A DNA stretch of 64,000 bases from Rothia aerolata (GTDB lineage: Bacteria; Actinomycetota; Actinomycetes; Actinomycetales; Micrococcaceae): positions 1,315,323-1,379,322 of the forward strand of contig NZ_BMDC01000001.1 of the NCBI RefSeq assembly GCF_014635585.1, written 5' to 3'. This document shows, piece after piece, positions 52,404 to 60,201 of the stretch. The notes beneath the pieces were generated by a model. The model did not search any database. It was given only the letters and a program-made list of their open reading frames with translations, and was not told the DNA's origin. A program made the translations under genes and the position numbers. Position 1 is the stretch's first letter. Each line of letters begins with the position of its first letter.

Positions 52404-52742
52404 ATGAACACGGCAGAAGTCCACGAGAACCAGGCCCCTCAGCCGCCCCACGGTTACTCCTCCAACAAAGATGCCTACCTCAAGCGCCTGCGCCGTATTG
52501 AAGGGCAGGTGCGCGGAATCCAGCGCATGGTCGAAGAAGACCAGTACTGCATCGATATTCTGACCCAGGTTTCCGCCATTAATAAGGCCCTGCACGCGGT
52601 ATCCATCGGCCTGCTTGAGGAGCACATTAGCCACTGCGTGGTGGGGGCGGCCCAGGAGTCAGAGGAAACCGGAGACCCCGCCATTCTTCAGCGCAAGGTG
52701 CAGGAGGCCACAGCCGCCATCTCGCGCCTGATGAAGAGCTAG
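52404..52742 (+). CDS. csoR: Copper-sensing transcriptional repressor CsoR
   Basis: A 112-residue DUF156 repressor that releases DNA when it binds Cu(I). The copper site is Cys49 (QYCIDIL), His74 and Cys78 (HISHC), with spacing 25 and 4 as in known CsoR proteins. The helix YLKRLRRIEGQVRGIQRMV is typical. ATG 52404 is used, with only a close GGAAG upstream. It is the first gene of csoR-copZ-copA behind its own operator. Confidence 0.96.
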   Translation: MNTAEVHENQAPQPPHGYSSNKDAYLKRLRRIEGQVRGIQRMVEEDQYCIDILTQVSAINKALHAVSIGLLEEHISHCVVGAAQESEETGDPAILQRKVQEATAAISRLMKS

Positions 52743-52786
52743 AGACTTTCCCGGACTACCGGGAGTAAGAAAAAGGAGAGAAAACA

Positions 52787-53002
52787 ATGTCTGCAACCGT
52801 TATCAAAGCCACCGGCCTCACCTGCAACCACTGCGCTATGAGCGTCTCGGAGGAACTGCAGGAAATCGAGAACGTCAAGGACGTCAATGTTGAAGTCGTC
52901 GCCGGCGGCGAATCCACCGTGACTATCGACCACGAGGGCGAGCTGGACGACGCCGCGGTAGAGGCCGCCGTCAAAGAAGCCGGTTACGAGCTGGTCAAGT
53001 AG
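52787..53002 (+). CDS. copZ: Copper chaperone CopZ
   Basis: A 71-residue single HMA domain with the Cu(I) site in GLTCNHCAMSV (residues 10-16 hold the Cys pair) and the usual EAGYELVK end. AAAAGGAGAG lies upstream. It should pass copper to CopA, encoded 97 bp downstream, from which it is separated by a long palindrome. Its ELDDAAVEAA segment has an 11-of-12 match to the dispersed repeat, but that is a conserved helix position. Confidence 0.94.
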   Translation: MSATVIKATGLTCNHCAMSVSEELQEIENVKDVNVEVVAGGESTVTIDHEGELDDAAVEAAVKEAGYELVK

Positions 53003-53014
53003 CCTCCCTCCCGC

Positions 53015-53071
53015 CGAGTGGCCATTTTTAGACTGATTTTTCACAAAAATCAGTCTAAAAATGGCCGCTCG
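53015..53071. terminator. Palindrome between copZ and copA, CGAG-type family
   Basis: CGAGTGGCCATTTTTAGACTG... (53015-53041) pairs with 53045-53071 over 27 bp with one mismatch and a 3-nt loop. Such a stem inside an operon may attenuate copA relative to copZ or stabilise the csoR-copZ mRNA. Confidence 0.88.
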
Positions 53072-53099
53072 ACCCCGCAGCTCATAACAAGGAGCAATC

Positions 53100-55382
53100 A
53101 TGAGCACCAATACCACCGAACGCACAGAAGACCTCTTTGACAGCAAGGAGCGCATTGTCAATCTTGAGATTGGCGGCATGACCTGCGCTTCCTGCGTGCG
53201 AAGAGTTGAGAAGAAGCTGGGCAAGCTCGAGGGAGTGAGCGCTTCGGTAAACCTGCCCCTGGAATCGGCGCGGGTAGTGGCGCCCGAGGGTATCAGCGAT
53301 GAAAAGCTGATTGAAACCGTAGAGGGTGCCGGTTATACCGCCAGGCTGAAGTCAGATGATGCGCAAGAGGCCGAAGAAGATGAGGGCCTGCGCTCTCTCG
53401 CCTCTTTTAAGAAGCGCATTATTGTTGCCGCTGTCTTTGCGGTTCCGGTTTTTCTGATTTCCATGTTCTCGGTCTTCCAGTTTCCGCACTGGGGCTGGGT
53501 AGTCTTGGCTCTCTCAATTCCGGTGGCAACCTATGCAGCCTGGCCCTTCCATAAGTCAGCATGGGTGAATATCAAACACGCCAGCTTCACCATGGACACC
53601 CTGATTTCCCTGGGTATCGTCGCCAGCTTCCTCTTCTCCCTGGTGCAGCTGCTAGCCGACCCCGCCATGACCGCCCACGCCGGTCATGCAGACAGCGCCC
53701 ATGCCGGTATGGGCATGGATCACCTGCTCTACTTTGACTCCGCCACCATGGTGGCCCTCTTTCTGCTGATTGGTCGCTACGTTGAGCACCGCACCCAGCG
53801 GAAGTCCTCTGAGGCCCTGCGAAAGCTCCTTGACCTCGGTGCCAAAACGGCAACCGTGCTCCAGAAGGGCAGGGAAATTCAGATTCCGGTGAAAGACCTT
53901 CTGCCCGGCGACGAGTTCATCGTCAAGCCCGGTGAGAAGATTGCCACCGACGGTGAGATTATCTCGGGCCATTCTGCCGTAGATACCTCTCTGCTCACCG
54001 GTGAGTCCGTGCCGGTAGAGGTTAACCCCGGCGATACCGTTATCGGAGCCACCATCAACACCTCCGGCTCCCTGACCGTGCGAGCCACCCGGGTGGGTAG
54101 CGAAACCACCCTGGCTCAGATGGGCCGCATGGTGGCTGAGGCCCAGTCCACCAAGGCTCCGATTGCCCGCCTGGCCGACCGCATTTCTGCGGTCTTTGTG
54201 CCGGTGGTGATTGCTATTGCGGTGCTGGTTTTGGTGGGCTGGCTGGTCTTCACCGGCGACGTCAACGCCGCTTTCATCGCCTCTGTCTCGGTTTTGGTGA
54301 TTGCCTGCCCCTGTGCTCTGGGTCTGGCGACCCCCACCGCCCTGTTAGCGGGCACCTCACGCGGCTCTAAGCTGGGCATTCTCATCAAATCGGCCCAGGT
54401 TCTTGAGGACACCCGGCACGTGAACACCATCGTTATGGATAAAACCGGCACTGTCACCGCTGGCCAGTTGCGGGTGGTCGATACGCTGGCCTTCGAGACC
54501 TTCTCCCCCGGCGCCGTCCTCACCGCTGCCGCCGCCGTCGAGTCCCGCTCCGAGCACCCCATTGCCGCAGCAATCGCCGCTGCCGGGCGCGCCCAGGGTA
54601 GCCTGCCCGCCGTCACGAATTTCGTCTCTGCCGCCGGCGGGGGCGTGAGGGGCGAGATTCAGGACGACGCCGCCGCGGTGCCCAACGCCCGCCCGGTGCA
54701 CGTGGGGCAGGAATCCTATCTGAAGTCCGAAGGAATCCAGCTGACCGGCTCCCAGCGCGAGGCCCTGCGCCAGCAGCAAGAGCGCGGACTGACCACCATT
54801 ATCGTGGCCATTGACCGCCAGCCGGCAGGGCTGATCTGCCTACAGGATACTCCCAAGCCAGAGGCTCGAAAGGCCATTGCCGAACTCAAGGAGCTGGGTC
54901 TGAAACCGGTGCTACTGACCGGTGACGCCGCCCCGGTGGCACGCGCCGTAGCTCAGCAGGTGGGCATCGACCCCGCCGATGTTTTCGCCGGAGTCAGCCC
55001 CGAAGACAAGGTCTCTCAGATTGAGAAACTACAGGCCAACCAACAGGGCGTGGCTATGGTCGGAGACGGTGTGAATGACGCCGCTGCCCTGGCCCGGGCT
55101 GATTTGGGCATAGCGATGGGCTCGGGCACCGATGTTGCTATGGAGGCCGCAGATATGACCATCATGCGCTCAGACCTGCACTCCATTCCCACCGCAATCA
55201 GACTCTCGCGGGCAACACTAAAGCTCATTAAGTCCAACCTTTTCTGGGCTTTTGGCTACAACGTGGTGGCAATTCCGATTGCCGCCGCAGGCCTGCTCAA
55301 CCCCATGATTGCCGGTGCGGCTATGGCTTTTAGCTCCGTCTTTGTGGTGCTCAATTCGCTGCGTTTGGGAAGTTTTAAATAA
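53100..55382 (+). CDS. copA: CPC-type Cu(I)-exporting P1B ATPase
   Basis: A 760-residue pump. The N-terminal HMA domain carries GGMTCASC (C29, C32), the membrane site is CPC (403-405), the actuator motif is [10 protein letters not shown], the phosphorylation site DKTGTVT (D447), and SEHPIAAAI and [10 protein letters not shown] complete the ATP site. An extra outside loop of about 20 residues with [16 protein letters not shown] (about residues 193-208) may bind copper at the exit. QDDAAA (521-526) from the dispersed repeat sits in a nucleotide-domain loop. AAGGAGC precedes ATG 53100. Third gene of the CsoR operon. Confidence 0.97.
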   Translation: MSTNTTERTEDLFDSKERIVNLEIGGMTCASCVRRVEKKLGKLEGVSASVNLPLESARVVAPEGISDEKLIETVEGAGYTARLKSDDAQEAEEDEGLRSLASFKKRIIVAAVFAVPVFLISMFSVFQFPHWGWVVLALSIPVATYAAWPFHKSAWVNIKHASFTMDTLISLGIVASFLFSLVQLLADPAMTAHAGHADSAHAGMGMDHLLYFDSATMVALFLLIGRYVEHRTQRKSSEALRKLLDLGAKTATVLQKGREIQIPVKDLLPGDEFIVKPGEKIATDGEIISGHSAVDTSLLTGESVPVEVNPGDTVIGATINTSGSLTVRATRVGSETTLAQMGRMVAEAQSTKAPIARLADRISAVFVPVVIAIAVLVLVGWLVFTGDVNAAFIASVSVLVIACPCALGLATPTALLAGTSRGSKLGILIKSAQVLEDTRHVNTIVMDKTGTVTAGQLRVVDTLAFETFSPGAVLTAAAAVESRSEHPIAAAIAAAGRAQGSLPAVTNFVSAAGGGVRGEIQDDAAAVPNARPVHVGQESYLKSEGIQLTGSQREALRQQQERGLTTIIVAIDRQPAGLICLQDTPKPEARKAIAELKELGLKPVLLTGDAAPVARAVAQQVGIDPADVFAGVSPEDKVSQIEKLQANQQGVAMVGDGVNDAAALARADLGIAMGSGTDVAMEAADMTIMRSDLHSIPTAIRLSRATLKLIKSNLFWAFGYNVVAIPIAAAGLLNPMIAGAAMAFSSVFVVLNSLRLGSFK
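54660..54678 (+). repeat. Dispersed repeat copy in copA
   Basis: CAGGACGACGCCGCCGCGG; exact 12-mer at 54661-54672. It encodes Gln521-Asp-Asp-Ala-Ala-Ala in a loop of the nucleotide-binding domain that is longer than in typical CopA. Confidence 0.85.
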
Positions 55383-55818
55383 TTTTTAGAAAAACCGTGA
55401 CACTTCTGGTGAGAGGGTCGTCTTATTGATGACGGCGCCCCCGGACGCTTCGACCAATTACCTCTTGGAGGTGCCGTCATCTAAAAACTTTCCCGCCGTG
55501 GGGGCGAGCAACGACCAGAGCTCGCGGAACCACCACCGGCGGGCTACATAGAGATTTCCCTGGGCGCATATGTAATCCAGAGCTTGTGCTATATCTCTTT
55601 GTCCCCTTAAAAGATAGAACAAAAGCTCCTATCCCCATAATTTCCCCTAATACACATGTGCTCAGTGGGTTTTGGTGTGTTCCTGTTCACCGAGATAGTC
55701 GCTGCGCTGTATCCTTATCTATTGCTGGAAAGTCGGCTCGGTGCTGGCTACACGAGCATCTTTCTAGCTTCACCGCCCTCAAAGCTCACGAACTCAACGT
55801 GAGAAAGGATAGCTAGTA
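55383..55818. other. Intergenic region copA / sigma factor
   Basis: 436 bp without a convincing gene; a 76-codon frame (55586-55816) lacks a ribosome site and any recognisable sequence. GATGACGGC / GCCGTCATC (55428-55436, 55473-55481) is a likely copA terminator. The second half is A+T-richer and must hold the promoter of the sigma factor operon; I cannot place it. Confidence 0.6.
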
Positions 55819-56376
55819 GTGGCACCACCGCTCGATGCTCAGACAGCGTCTGACAGCCTGCTGTGTGATAGGGCTGGAAGTGGAGACAACACCGCCTTCC
55901 AGATACTCATCCAGCGATATGCACCGCTCATGCGGGCATACGCAATTCGTCTACTCGGTGGAACCAGCGATGCGGATGACGTGATTCAGGAAACGCTCAT
56001 CAAGGCCTGGAAGAAGATTGATACCGTTCAAGAGCCTTCCAAGGTTAAATCCTGGTTGATGACGCTCACCAACCGTACAGCAATCGATCACATTCGATCG
56101 CGAAAAGTAACGTCAGAGCTTGATGAAGTTCTGGAGTCGGCAGATAATAGTATATCACCTGAACAAAATGCTATTCAGGGCTCTCAGCTGGGTGCGCTTA
56201 ACGAGTTACTTCGTAGGCTTCCCGCCGAGCAAAGCCAGGTATGGACAATGCGGGAAGTTGGTGGTTTCTCCTATAAGGAGATAGCTCAGACGCTTCAGAT
56301 TTCAGAAGCCTCTGTGCGGGGTAGGCTTGCGCGAGCGCGAGGTACTTTGATTGACGGAATGGATGCGTGGAAATGA
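55819..56376 (+). CDS. ECF-type RNA polymerase sigma factor
   Basis: A 185-residue group-4 sigma factor. Region 2 is FQILIQRYAPLMRAYAIRLLG...DADDVIQETLIKAWKKID, the linker is short, and region 4 is LRRLPAEQSQVWTMREVGGFSYKEIAQTLQISEASVRGRLARAR. The start is GTG 55819 behind GAAAGGATAG. The next gene overlaps by ATGA and encodes its probable zinc-finger anti-sigma partner. Confidence 0.94.
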   Translation: MAPPLDAQTASDSLLCDRAGSGDNTAFQILIQRYAPLMRAYAIRLLGGTSDADDVIQETLIKAWKKIDTVQEPSKVKSWLMTLTNRTAIDHIRSRKVTSELDEVLESADNSISPEQNAIQGSQLGALNELLRRLPAEQSQVWTMREVGGFSYKEIAQTLQISEASVRGRLARARGTLIDGMDAWK

Positions 56377-57005
56377 TGGCAGAGTGCGAACAGAGCACCA
56401 CGCTTGATGAGCTCAGTGACTGGCTTCTAGACGAAGAGAACCAGGTAGAAACTAGCGAGCACACTGCCCTCTCAGCCCACATTGACCGGTGCCCCATATG
56501 CTCCCAGCGTGTTAGTTCGCTGCGTCAGTTGACCCGAGTTACCAGCGATTTGAAAGAACATGATCTGGCTGAACAGACCCAAGACACCGGCTGGCTCGAT
56601 ACCATTTTGAGCAACATTGTGTTTGAGACCCGGTCGGGCCGCTCTATTCCCCTGGCTTCTGACTTTGAGCAGGATTCGCTGTCGGTGACCGAGGGTGCGG
56701 TGATTGCTGCTGTGCGTTCTGCCGCCGATACCCTGGACGACGTGCTGATTGGTAAGTGCCGCCTGCACGGAGATCTCGAGACCTTAGGCGCCCCCGTGAC
56801 CGTTGAGGTCACCGCTTCGTTGCGTTCCGGTGGAGACAGGGTTCAGTCCACTATCAGGTTGCGGGAGCTCATCGTCGCAGAGCTGGCGCGGGTCAGCGAA
56901 ATGAATGTTGAGAAAATCAGCATCGAGTTCAACGAATTTTTTGAAAGCACGGGTTCTTCTGAGGACCCCGCGAAGTTATCTCCTGCTGAATCGGGTGTGA
57001 GCTAA
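56373..57005 (+). CDS. Soluble zinc-finger anti-sigma factor fused to an Asp23-like domain
   Basis: A 210-residue protein translationally coupled to the sigma factor (ATGA overlap at 56373). The first 65 residues form a putative anti-sigma zinc-binding domain with HIDRCPIC (His-x3-Cys-x2-Cys) preceded by an acidic helix. The rest (about 100-190) looks like an Asp23/Gls24-type domain (SVTEGAVIAAVRSAADTL, ... VTVEVTASLRSGG, ... RLRELIVAELARVSEM). No membrane helix is seen, unusual for an anti-sigma factor. The next gene overlaps the stop (TAATG) and is also Asp23-like. Confidence 0.75.
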   Translation: MMAECEQSTTLDELSDWLLDEENQVETSEHTALSAHIDRCPICSQRVSSLRQLTRVTSDLKEHDLAEQTQDTGWLDTILSNIVFETRSGRSIPLASDFEQDSLSVTEGAVIAAVRSAADTLDDVLIGKCRLHGDLETLGAPVTVEVTASLRSGGDRVQSTIRLRELIVAELARVSEMNVEKISIEFNEFFESTGSSEDPAKLSPAESGVS

Positions 57006-57430
57006 TGGCAGATCAGATCTATCTTGAACCGCAGGATACAGAGGTAGAAGCCTCCAAGAGGTTCTCAGCGGAACTTCTGGCTCAGGTACGCGACGAGGTA
57101 CTTGACCTAGAATGCATTGAAAAAATCTATCCCCGCGTGACCGCACCCGGCAGGGTTGCCCGAGTAGCTTCAGCGGCGGCGTCCACCGTTCAGTCGGTGG
57201 TGCAGCAGGTGCTGGGGTCTGCTCCCCAGGCAGAATCCTCCGACTCCACTAGCCGGGGAGACGACAAAAGAGCATCCCGCTCCTTCTTCTCGAAGCAAGA
57301 CACTCTTTCTATTCGCGTGGGTACCGCCCCTCACGCCAGCGTTCCCGAAACAGCTCGCAAGGTTGCCCAGATTATCCACCATCGGCTGGGCGACGATCTT
57401 GCGGTGACGGTCGATGTCGTAAACGCCTAG
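57005..57430 (+). CDS. Asp23/Gls24-family envelope-stress protein
   Basis: A 141-residue protein with an Asp23-like pattern in its C-terminal half (LSIRVGTAPHASVPETARKVAQIIHHRLGDDLAVTVDVVNA, about 98-141). The N-terminal half has a helical segment and a Ser/Asp-rich linker. Asp23 proteins sit at the membrane and respond to envelope or alkaline stress. Third gene of the coupled sigma operon; it ends before a convergent palindrome. Confidence 0.75.
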   Translation: MADQIYLEPQDTEVEASKRFSAELLAQVRDEVLDLECIEKIYPRVTAPGRVARVASAAASTVQSVVQQVLGSAPQAESSDSTSRGDDKRASRSFFSKQDTLSIRVGTAPHASVPETARKVAQIIHHRLGDDLAVTVDVVNA

Positions 57431-57455
57431 AGGCTTTGCTCAAAAAGTAGATTCC

Positions 57456-57525
57456 AGCCCGAGAGCGCTGGTCAACCTCCCTTAAACGCCAGCCCCGATG
57501 CCAGTTGACCAGGCGCTCTCGGGCT
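57456..57525. repeat. Palindromic intergenic repeat, family A copy 2
   Basis: AGCCCGAGAGCGC...GTCAAC (57456-57476) pairs with GTTGAC...GCGCTCTCGGGCT (57504-57525). It lies between convergent genes and matches 12707-12769 in reverse orientation, loop included. Confidence 0.85.
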
Positions 57526-57550
57526 GCTATTACGACCTTTTAAAAAAAAC

Positions 57551-57886
57551 TTAGTCCTTTCCTTCGGCTGCCTTTTTACGGGCCTCAGCTTCACGGCGGG
57601 CCTTTGCCTCAGCATAGAGCTTGGCAGAGGAACGGTTGATACCGGTGCCTTCGCCCAGCTCAGGGTCATTGGGCTTCTCCACCAGAATCAGGGTTGCGCA
57701 GACAACCAGGGTCACCACAAAAACAGCGCCCGCAATGGTCAGCCCCAGCACGTAGGGCGGGGTATTGTTGGTACCGCCGGCACCAAAAATTGATACCCCA
57801 AAAAAGGTAACAACCGCCAAAACCGCCGCAATAATCAGCGGGCCTGAGATTTGTTCTTTGATACCGTGGGAGCGCTTGTTAGCCAC
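57551..57886 (-). CDS. Small two-helix membrane protein, function unknown
   Basis: A 111-residue protein. I choose GTG 57886 (VANKRSHGIKEQ) because CAGGAGGA lies 7 nt upstream; the longer frame has no support. Two membrane helices (about 18-36 and 45-68) are followed by a charged C-terminal helix rich in Ala, Glu, Lys and Arg (SAKLYAEAKARREAEARKKA). I do not recognise the family. It lies 37 bp downstream of another membrane protein gene. Confidence 0.75.
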   Translation of the reverse strand: MANKRSHGIKEQISGPLIIAAVLAVVTFFGVSIFGAGGTNNTPPYVLGLTIAGAVFVVTLVVCATLILVEKPNDPELGEGTGINRSSAKLYAEAKARREAEARKKAAEGKD

Positions 57887-57923
57887 GAAAAATCCTCCTG
57901 AAAATGATCTGCCTCTAAGTCTA

Positions 57924-58523
57924 CTAGTCCCGCTCAAGTTTCTTTGCTTCGCTAGCAATCGACAGAGCGCCGATGAGCAAGAAGACCCCGGCAATAATCG
58001 CGCCACCGCCGGCGGTACCCAGCACGGCCTTAGAGCCGATGCTGCTCATCATGAGCAGACCCACCGATGCGCAGGTCATAATAATTCCCTCAAGTTGCCA
58101 GTCTTTGGCGATAAAGGGCAGGGAGCGCTTGGCCCGCACTCCGCAAAAGATTTTGAGAATACTGGCAAGACCCAGCGCTACCGAGACAATAATGCTCATC
58201 CAGAAGATACTGGTTCCCAACACCAGGGTCAGCGCCGCAGCGCCCGCCAGCAACATAGCGATGGAGTTGAGACTCTGGGTCAGCTGGGGATCATAGGGCT
58301 TCAGCCGAGCCCCCATTAGAGCAGTTGAGGCTCCCAGGGCAAGCATAAAAAGCCCCAGCAGAACCGCATCGATGGTAGCGGTGGGCTGCTGCCAGAAGAC
58401 CGTAATAAGCCCAAAAACCAGGTAGACACCGGCCTGCACAAAGGCTGGCAGGGTCAGAGCACCCTGAAGCGAACGGTGGGTCTGAGAAGCTGAATTAGGC
58501 TGGGGAAGCTGCTGAAAAGTCAC
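57924..58523 (-). CDS. Six-helix membrane protein, function unknown
   Basis: A 199-residue protein with about six hydrophobic helices (from residue 25 to 193) in three hairpins, somewhat like the HdeD/DUF308 layout, but I see no diagnostic motif. A short polar N-terminus precedes the first helix. It is followed on the same strand by the 111-residue protein, and a two-gene operon is likely. Confidence 0.7.
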   Translation of the reverse strand: MTFQQLPQPNSASQTHRSLQGALTLPAFVQAGVYLVFGLITVFWQQPTATIDAVLLGLFMLALGASTALMGARLKPYDPQLTQSLNSIAMLLAGAAALTLVLGTSIFWMSIIVSVALGLASILKIFCGVRAKRSLPFIAKDWQLEGIIMTCASVGLLMMSSIGSKAVLGTAGGGAIIAGVFLLIGALSIASEAKKLERD

Positions 58524-58544
58524 CCGTCTAGGGTATCAAACCGA

Positions 58545-60035
58545 CTAGAGAGCCTTAACCAGTAGCTTCACACCTGCCAGCAAAGCCCTCTCCTGCGCAC
58601 CGCCAAAGCCAATCACTACCCCGCGAGCCGCAGCGGCGTCGTCCTGATTCTCTGCACCGGAAAGGTGCCCCGAGTGCGCCCAATAATCCCCCAGCGCAGC
58701 AACGCCTACCCCCGCCTGCGCCAGGGTCTGTACCACGCGGGCCTCATGCTGCTCGGTGGCGGAGGAACCGGTGAAAGCGAGTACCACGTGCAGGCCGCCG
58801 TCCATGGGAAGAACCCGAACATAGGGCGGTAGCTGCGCGCTGTGGAGGGTATTCAGCAGAAGCTCCCGGCGCCTCCTATAGGTGCGGCGCATACGGGCGA
58901 TATGACGGCGCACCCCGCCCTCGGCAAGAAAGTCGGCCAGGGCGCTCTGAAGCAGGGCCGAGACCGGCGAACCCAGCACCTCACGGAGCTGGCTCACCGG
59001 TTCAAAGAGGTGGCGCGGGGTCAGCATGTAGCCCAGCCCCAGGCCGGGGGTGAGGGTCTTAGTAAAAGAACCCAGGGTCACCACCCTGTCGATACCCTGC
59101 TGGCGAGCCAGCGCACCCAGAGCGGGCAGGGGGTCGCCCACATAGCGCAGCTCAGAGTCATAGTCGTCTTCAACGATGTAGGCGCTGTTCTCCTCCGCCC
59201 AACGCAACAGTTCAAGGCGGCGATCAACCGGCATCGAGGCGCCCAGAGGGTACTGGTGGCTGGGGGCAACCAGCACCAGGTCGGGGCGGTTGGTGGTGGG
59301 CAGCTTCTCGGGGTTGAGGCCTTTTTCATCGACGGCAACCGGAATGATTTCGTGGCCGAAAGCCGCCGGAATCTGGTGTAACGAGGGGTAGCCGGGGTTC
59401 TCCACGGCAATGCGCAGGGGGCGCTGGCGGTTCTCTTGGCGCAGGGCCGAGAGAAGCAGGCGAAAACCATCGCGGGCACCGGCGGTGACCAGAATTTCCG
59501 CAGGCTCACGGACCATCTGCCGCATCAGGCGCAGGTGCTCAGCCAGTTGAACCTGTAGCTCAGGGGAACCTGCTGCCGGATAATACTTGCCGGGCTCGGC
59601 AGCGGCTTTTCGCCAGGCAGACCGCCAGGCGGAACTGGCAAGCAGGCTGGTGTCTGGGGTGCCGGGGCTGAGATCGATGAGCTGACGCTGGGGAAGGGGC
59701 AGGGGCTGCTGGCTCTCTTCGTTGCCCTCTGCACTATCGCCGGATGCCTGCGGAATAATTTTTTGTAATTCCAAGTTTTCGGCCACCCTGGTGCCGCCCT
59801 TATGGGCGCTGAGGTAGCCCTCGCCGGCAAGCTGCTCGTAGGCGGCAACCACAGAGCCGCGGGAAATCTCAAGCCTGCTAGCCAGCCCGCGGCTAGAGGG
59901 TAGCAGGTCGCCGGGCTTGAGGGTGCCAGCCAAAATGTGCTCCCGAATTTGCTCGGCAAGCTGGGCCGGGATGGAGCCCACCGCCTGTTTCTCAATGGTC
60001 AGCGGCAGATCGGTGGAGGTTGAGTAGCGGGGCAT
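58545..60035 (-). CDS. pdxR: MocR/GntR-type regulator of vitamin B6 synthesis
   Basis: A 496-residue fusion of a GntR winged helix (about 14-80, ILAGTLKPGDLLPSSRGLASRLEISRGSVVAAYEQL) with an aminotransferase-like PLP domain. The PLP lysine is in GSFTKTLTPGLGLGY, and DDYDSELRY is also present. The start ATG 60035 is chosen over the upstream 60134 frame, which crosses a palindrome. It is divergent from pdxS-pdxT, so it most likely activates them when pyridoxal phosphate is low. QDDAAAA (464 onward) from the dispersed repeat lies in a loop near the C-terminus. Confidence 0.9.
   Translation of the reverse strand: MPRYSTSTDLPLTIEKQAVGSIPAQLAEQIREHILAGTLKPGDLLPSSRGLASRLEISRGSVVAAYEQLAGEGYLSAHKGGTRVAENLELQKIIPQASGDSAEGNEESQQPLPLPQRQLIDLSPGTPDTSLLASSAWRSAWRKAAAEPGKYYPAAGSPELQVQLAEHLRLMRQMVREPAEILVTAGARDGFRLLLSALRQENRQRPLRIAVENPGYPSLHQIPAAFGHEIIPVAVDEKGLNPEKLPTTNRPDLVLVAPSHQYPLGASMPVDRRLELLRWAEENSAYIVEDDYDSELRYVGDPLPALGALARQQGIDRVVTLGSFTKTLTPGLGLGYMLTPRHLFEPVSQLREVLGSPVSALLQSALADFLAEGGVRRHIARMRRTYRRRRELLLNTLHSAQLPPYVRVLPMDGGLHVVLAFTGSSATEQHEARVVQTLAQAGVGVAALGDYWAHSGHLSGAENQDDAAAARGVVIGFGGAQERALLAGVKLLVKAL
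58630..58648 (-). repeat. Dispersed repeat copy in pdxR
   Basis: On the coding strand ATCAGGACGACGCCGCTGC; exact 12-mer at 58634-58645. It encodes Gln464-Asp-Asp-Ala-Ala in a surface loop. Confidence 0.85.
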
Positions 60036-60054
60036 GGTTTTTCTTCTCGGTTCT

Positions 60055-60115
60055 CCCTGGGGGTAGGGTCGTTTCCCTGTAGAAAATCGGCAGGGAAACG
60101 ACCCTACCCCCAGGG
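60055..60115. repeat. Perfect 25-bp palindrome, family C copy 2
   Basis: Arms 60055-60079 and 60091-60115 (starting CCCTGGGGGTAGGGTCG) pair without mismatch. Related to 32248-32308, with the same outer arms, CGTTTCCCTG inner arm and loop; where the arms differ, both sides have changed together. It lies in the divergent pdxR/pdxS region, just upstream of the pdxR start, where no terminator is needed. Confidence 0.88.
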
Positions 60116-60132
60116 AAAAGTTCGCACTTTCC

Positions 60133-60180
60133 AACTGGTCTAAAAAATTTCTATCTTTCTGGAACTAATTTAGACCAGTT
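60133..60180. promoter_or_regulatory. PdxR-type operator candidate upstream of pdxS
   Basis: A perfect 12-bp inverted repeat, AACTGGTCTAAA (60133-60144) and TTTAGACCAGTT (60169-60180), about 22 bp before the pdxS ATG. It resembles the AAAGTGGnCTA half-sites reported for corynebacterial PdxR, as I recall them. Likely bound by the MocR regulator encoded divergently. Confidence 0.7.
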
Positions 60181-60201
60181 TTCGGGTGCAAGCTAGTGCC
60201 C

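Noticed and set aside
52942..52956. TGGACGACGCCGCGG in copZ as a repeat insertion
   Set aside because: It encodes the conserved last helix of the HMA domain, not an added loop.
55586..55816. 76-codon frame before the sigma factor
   Set aside because: No ribosome site, no recognisable sequence and A+T-rich promoter-like base composition.
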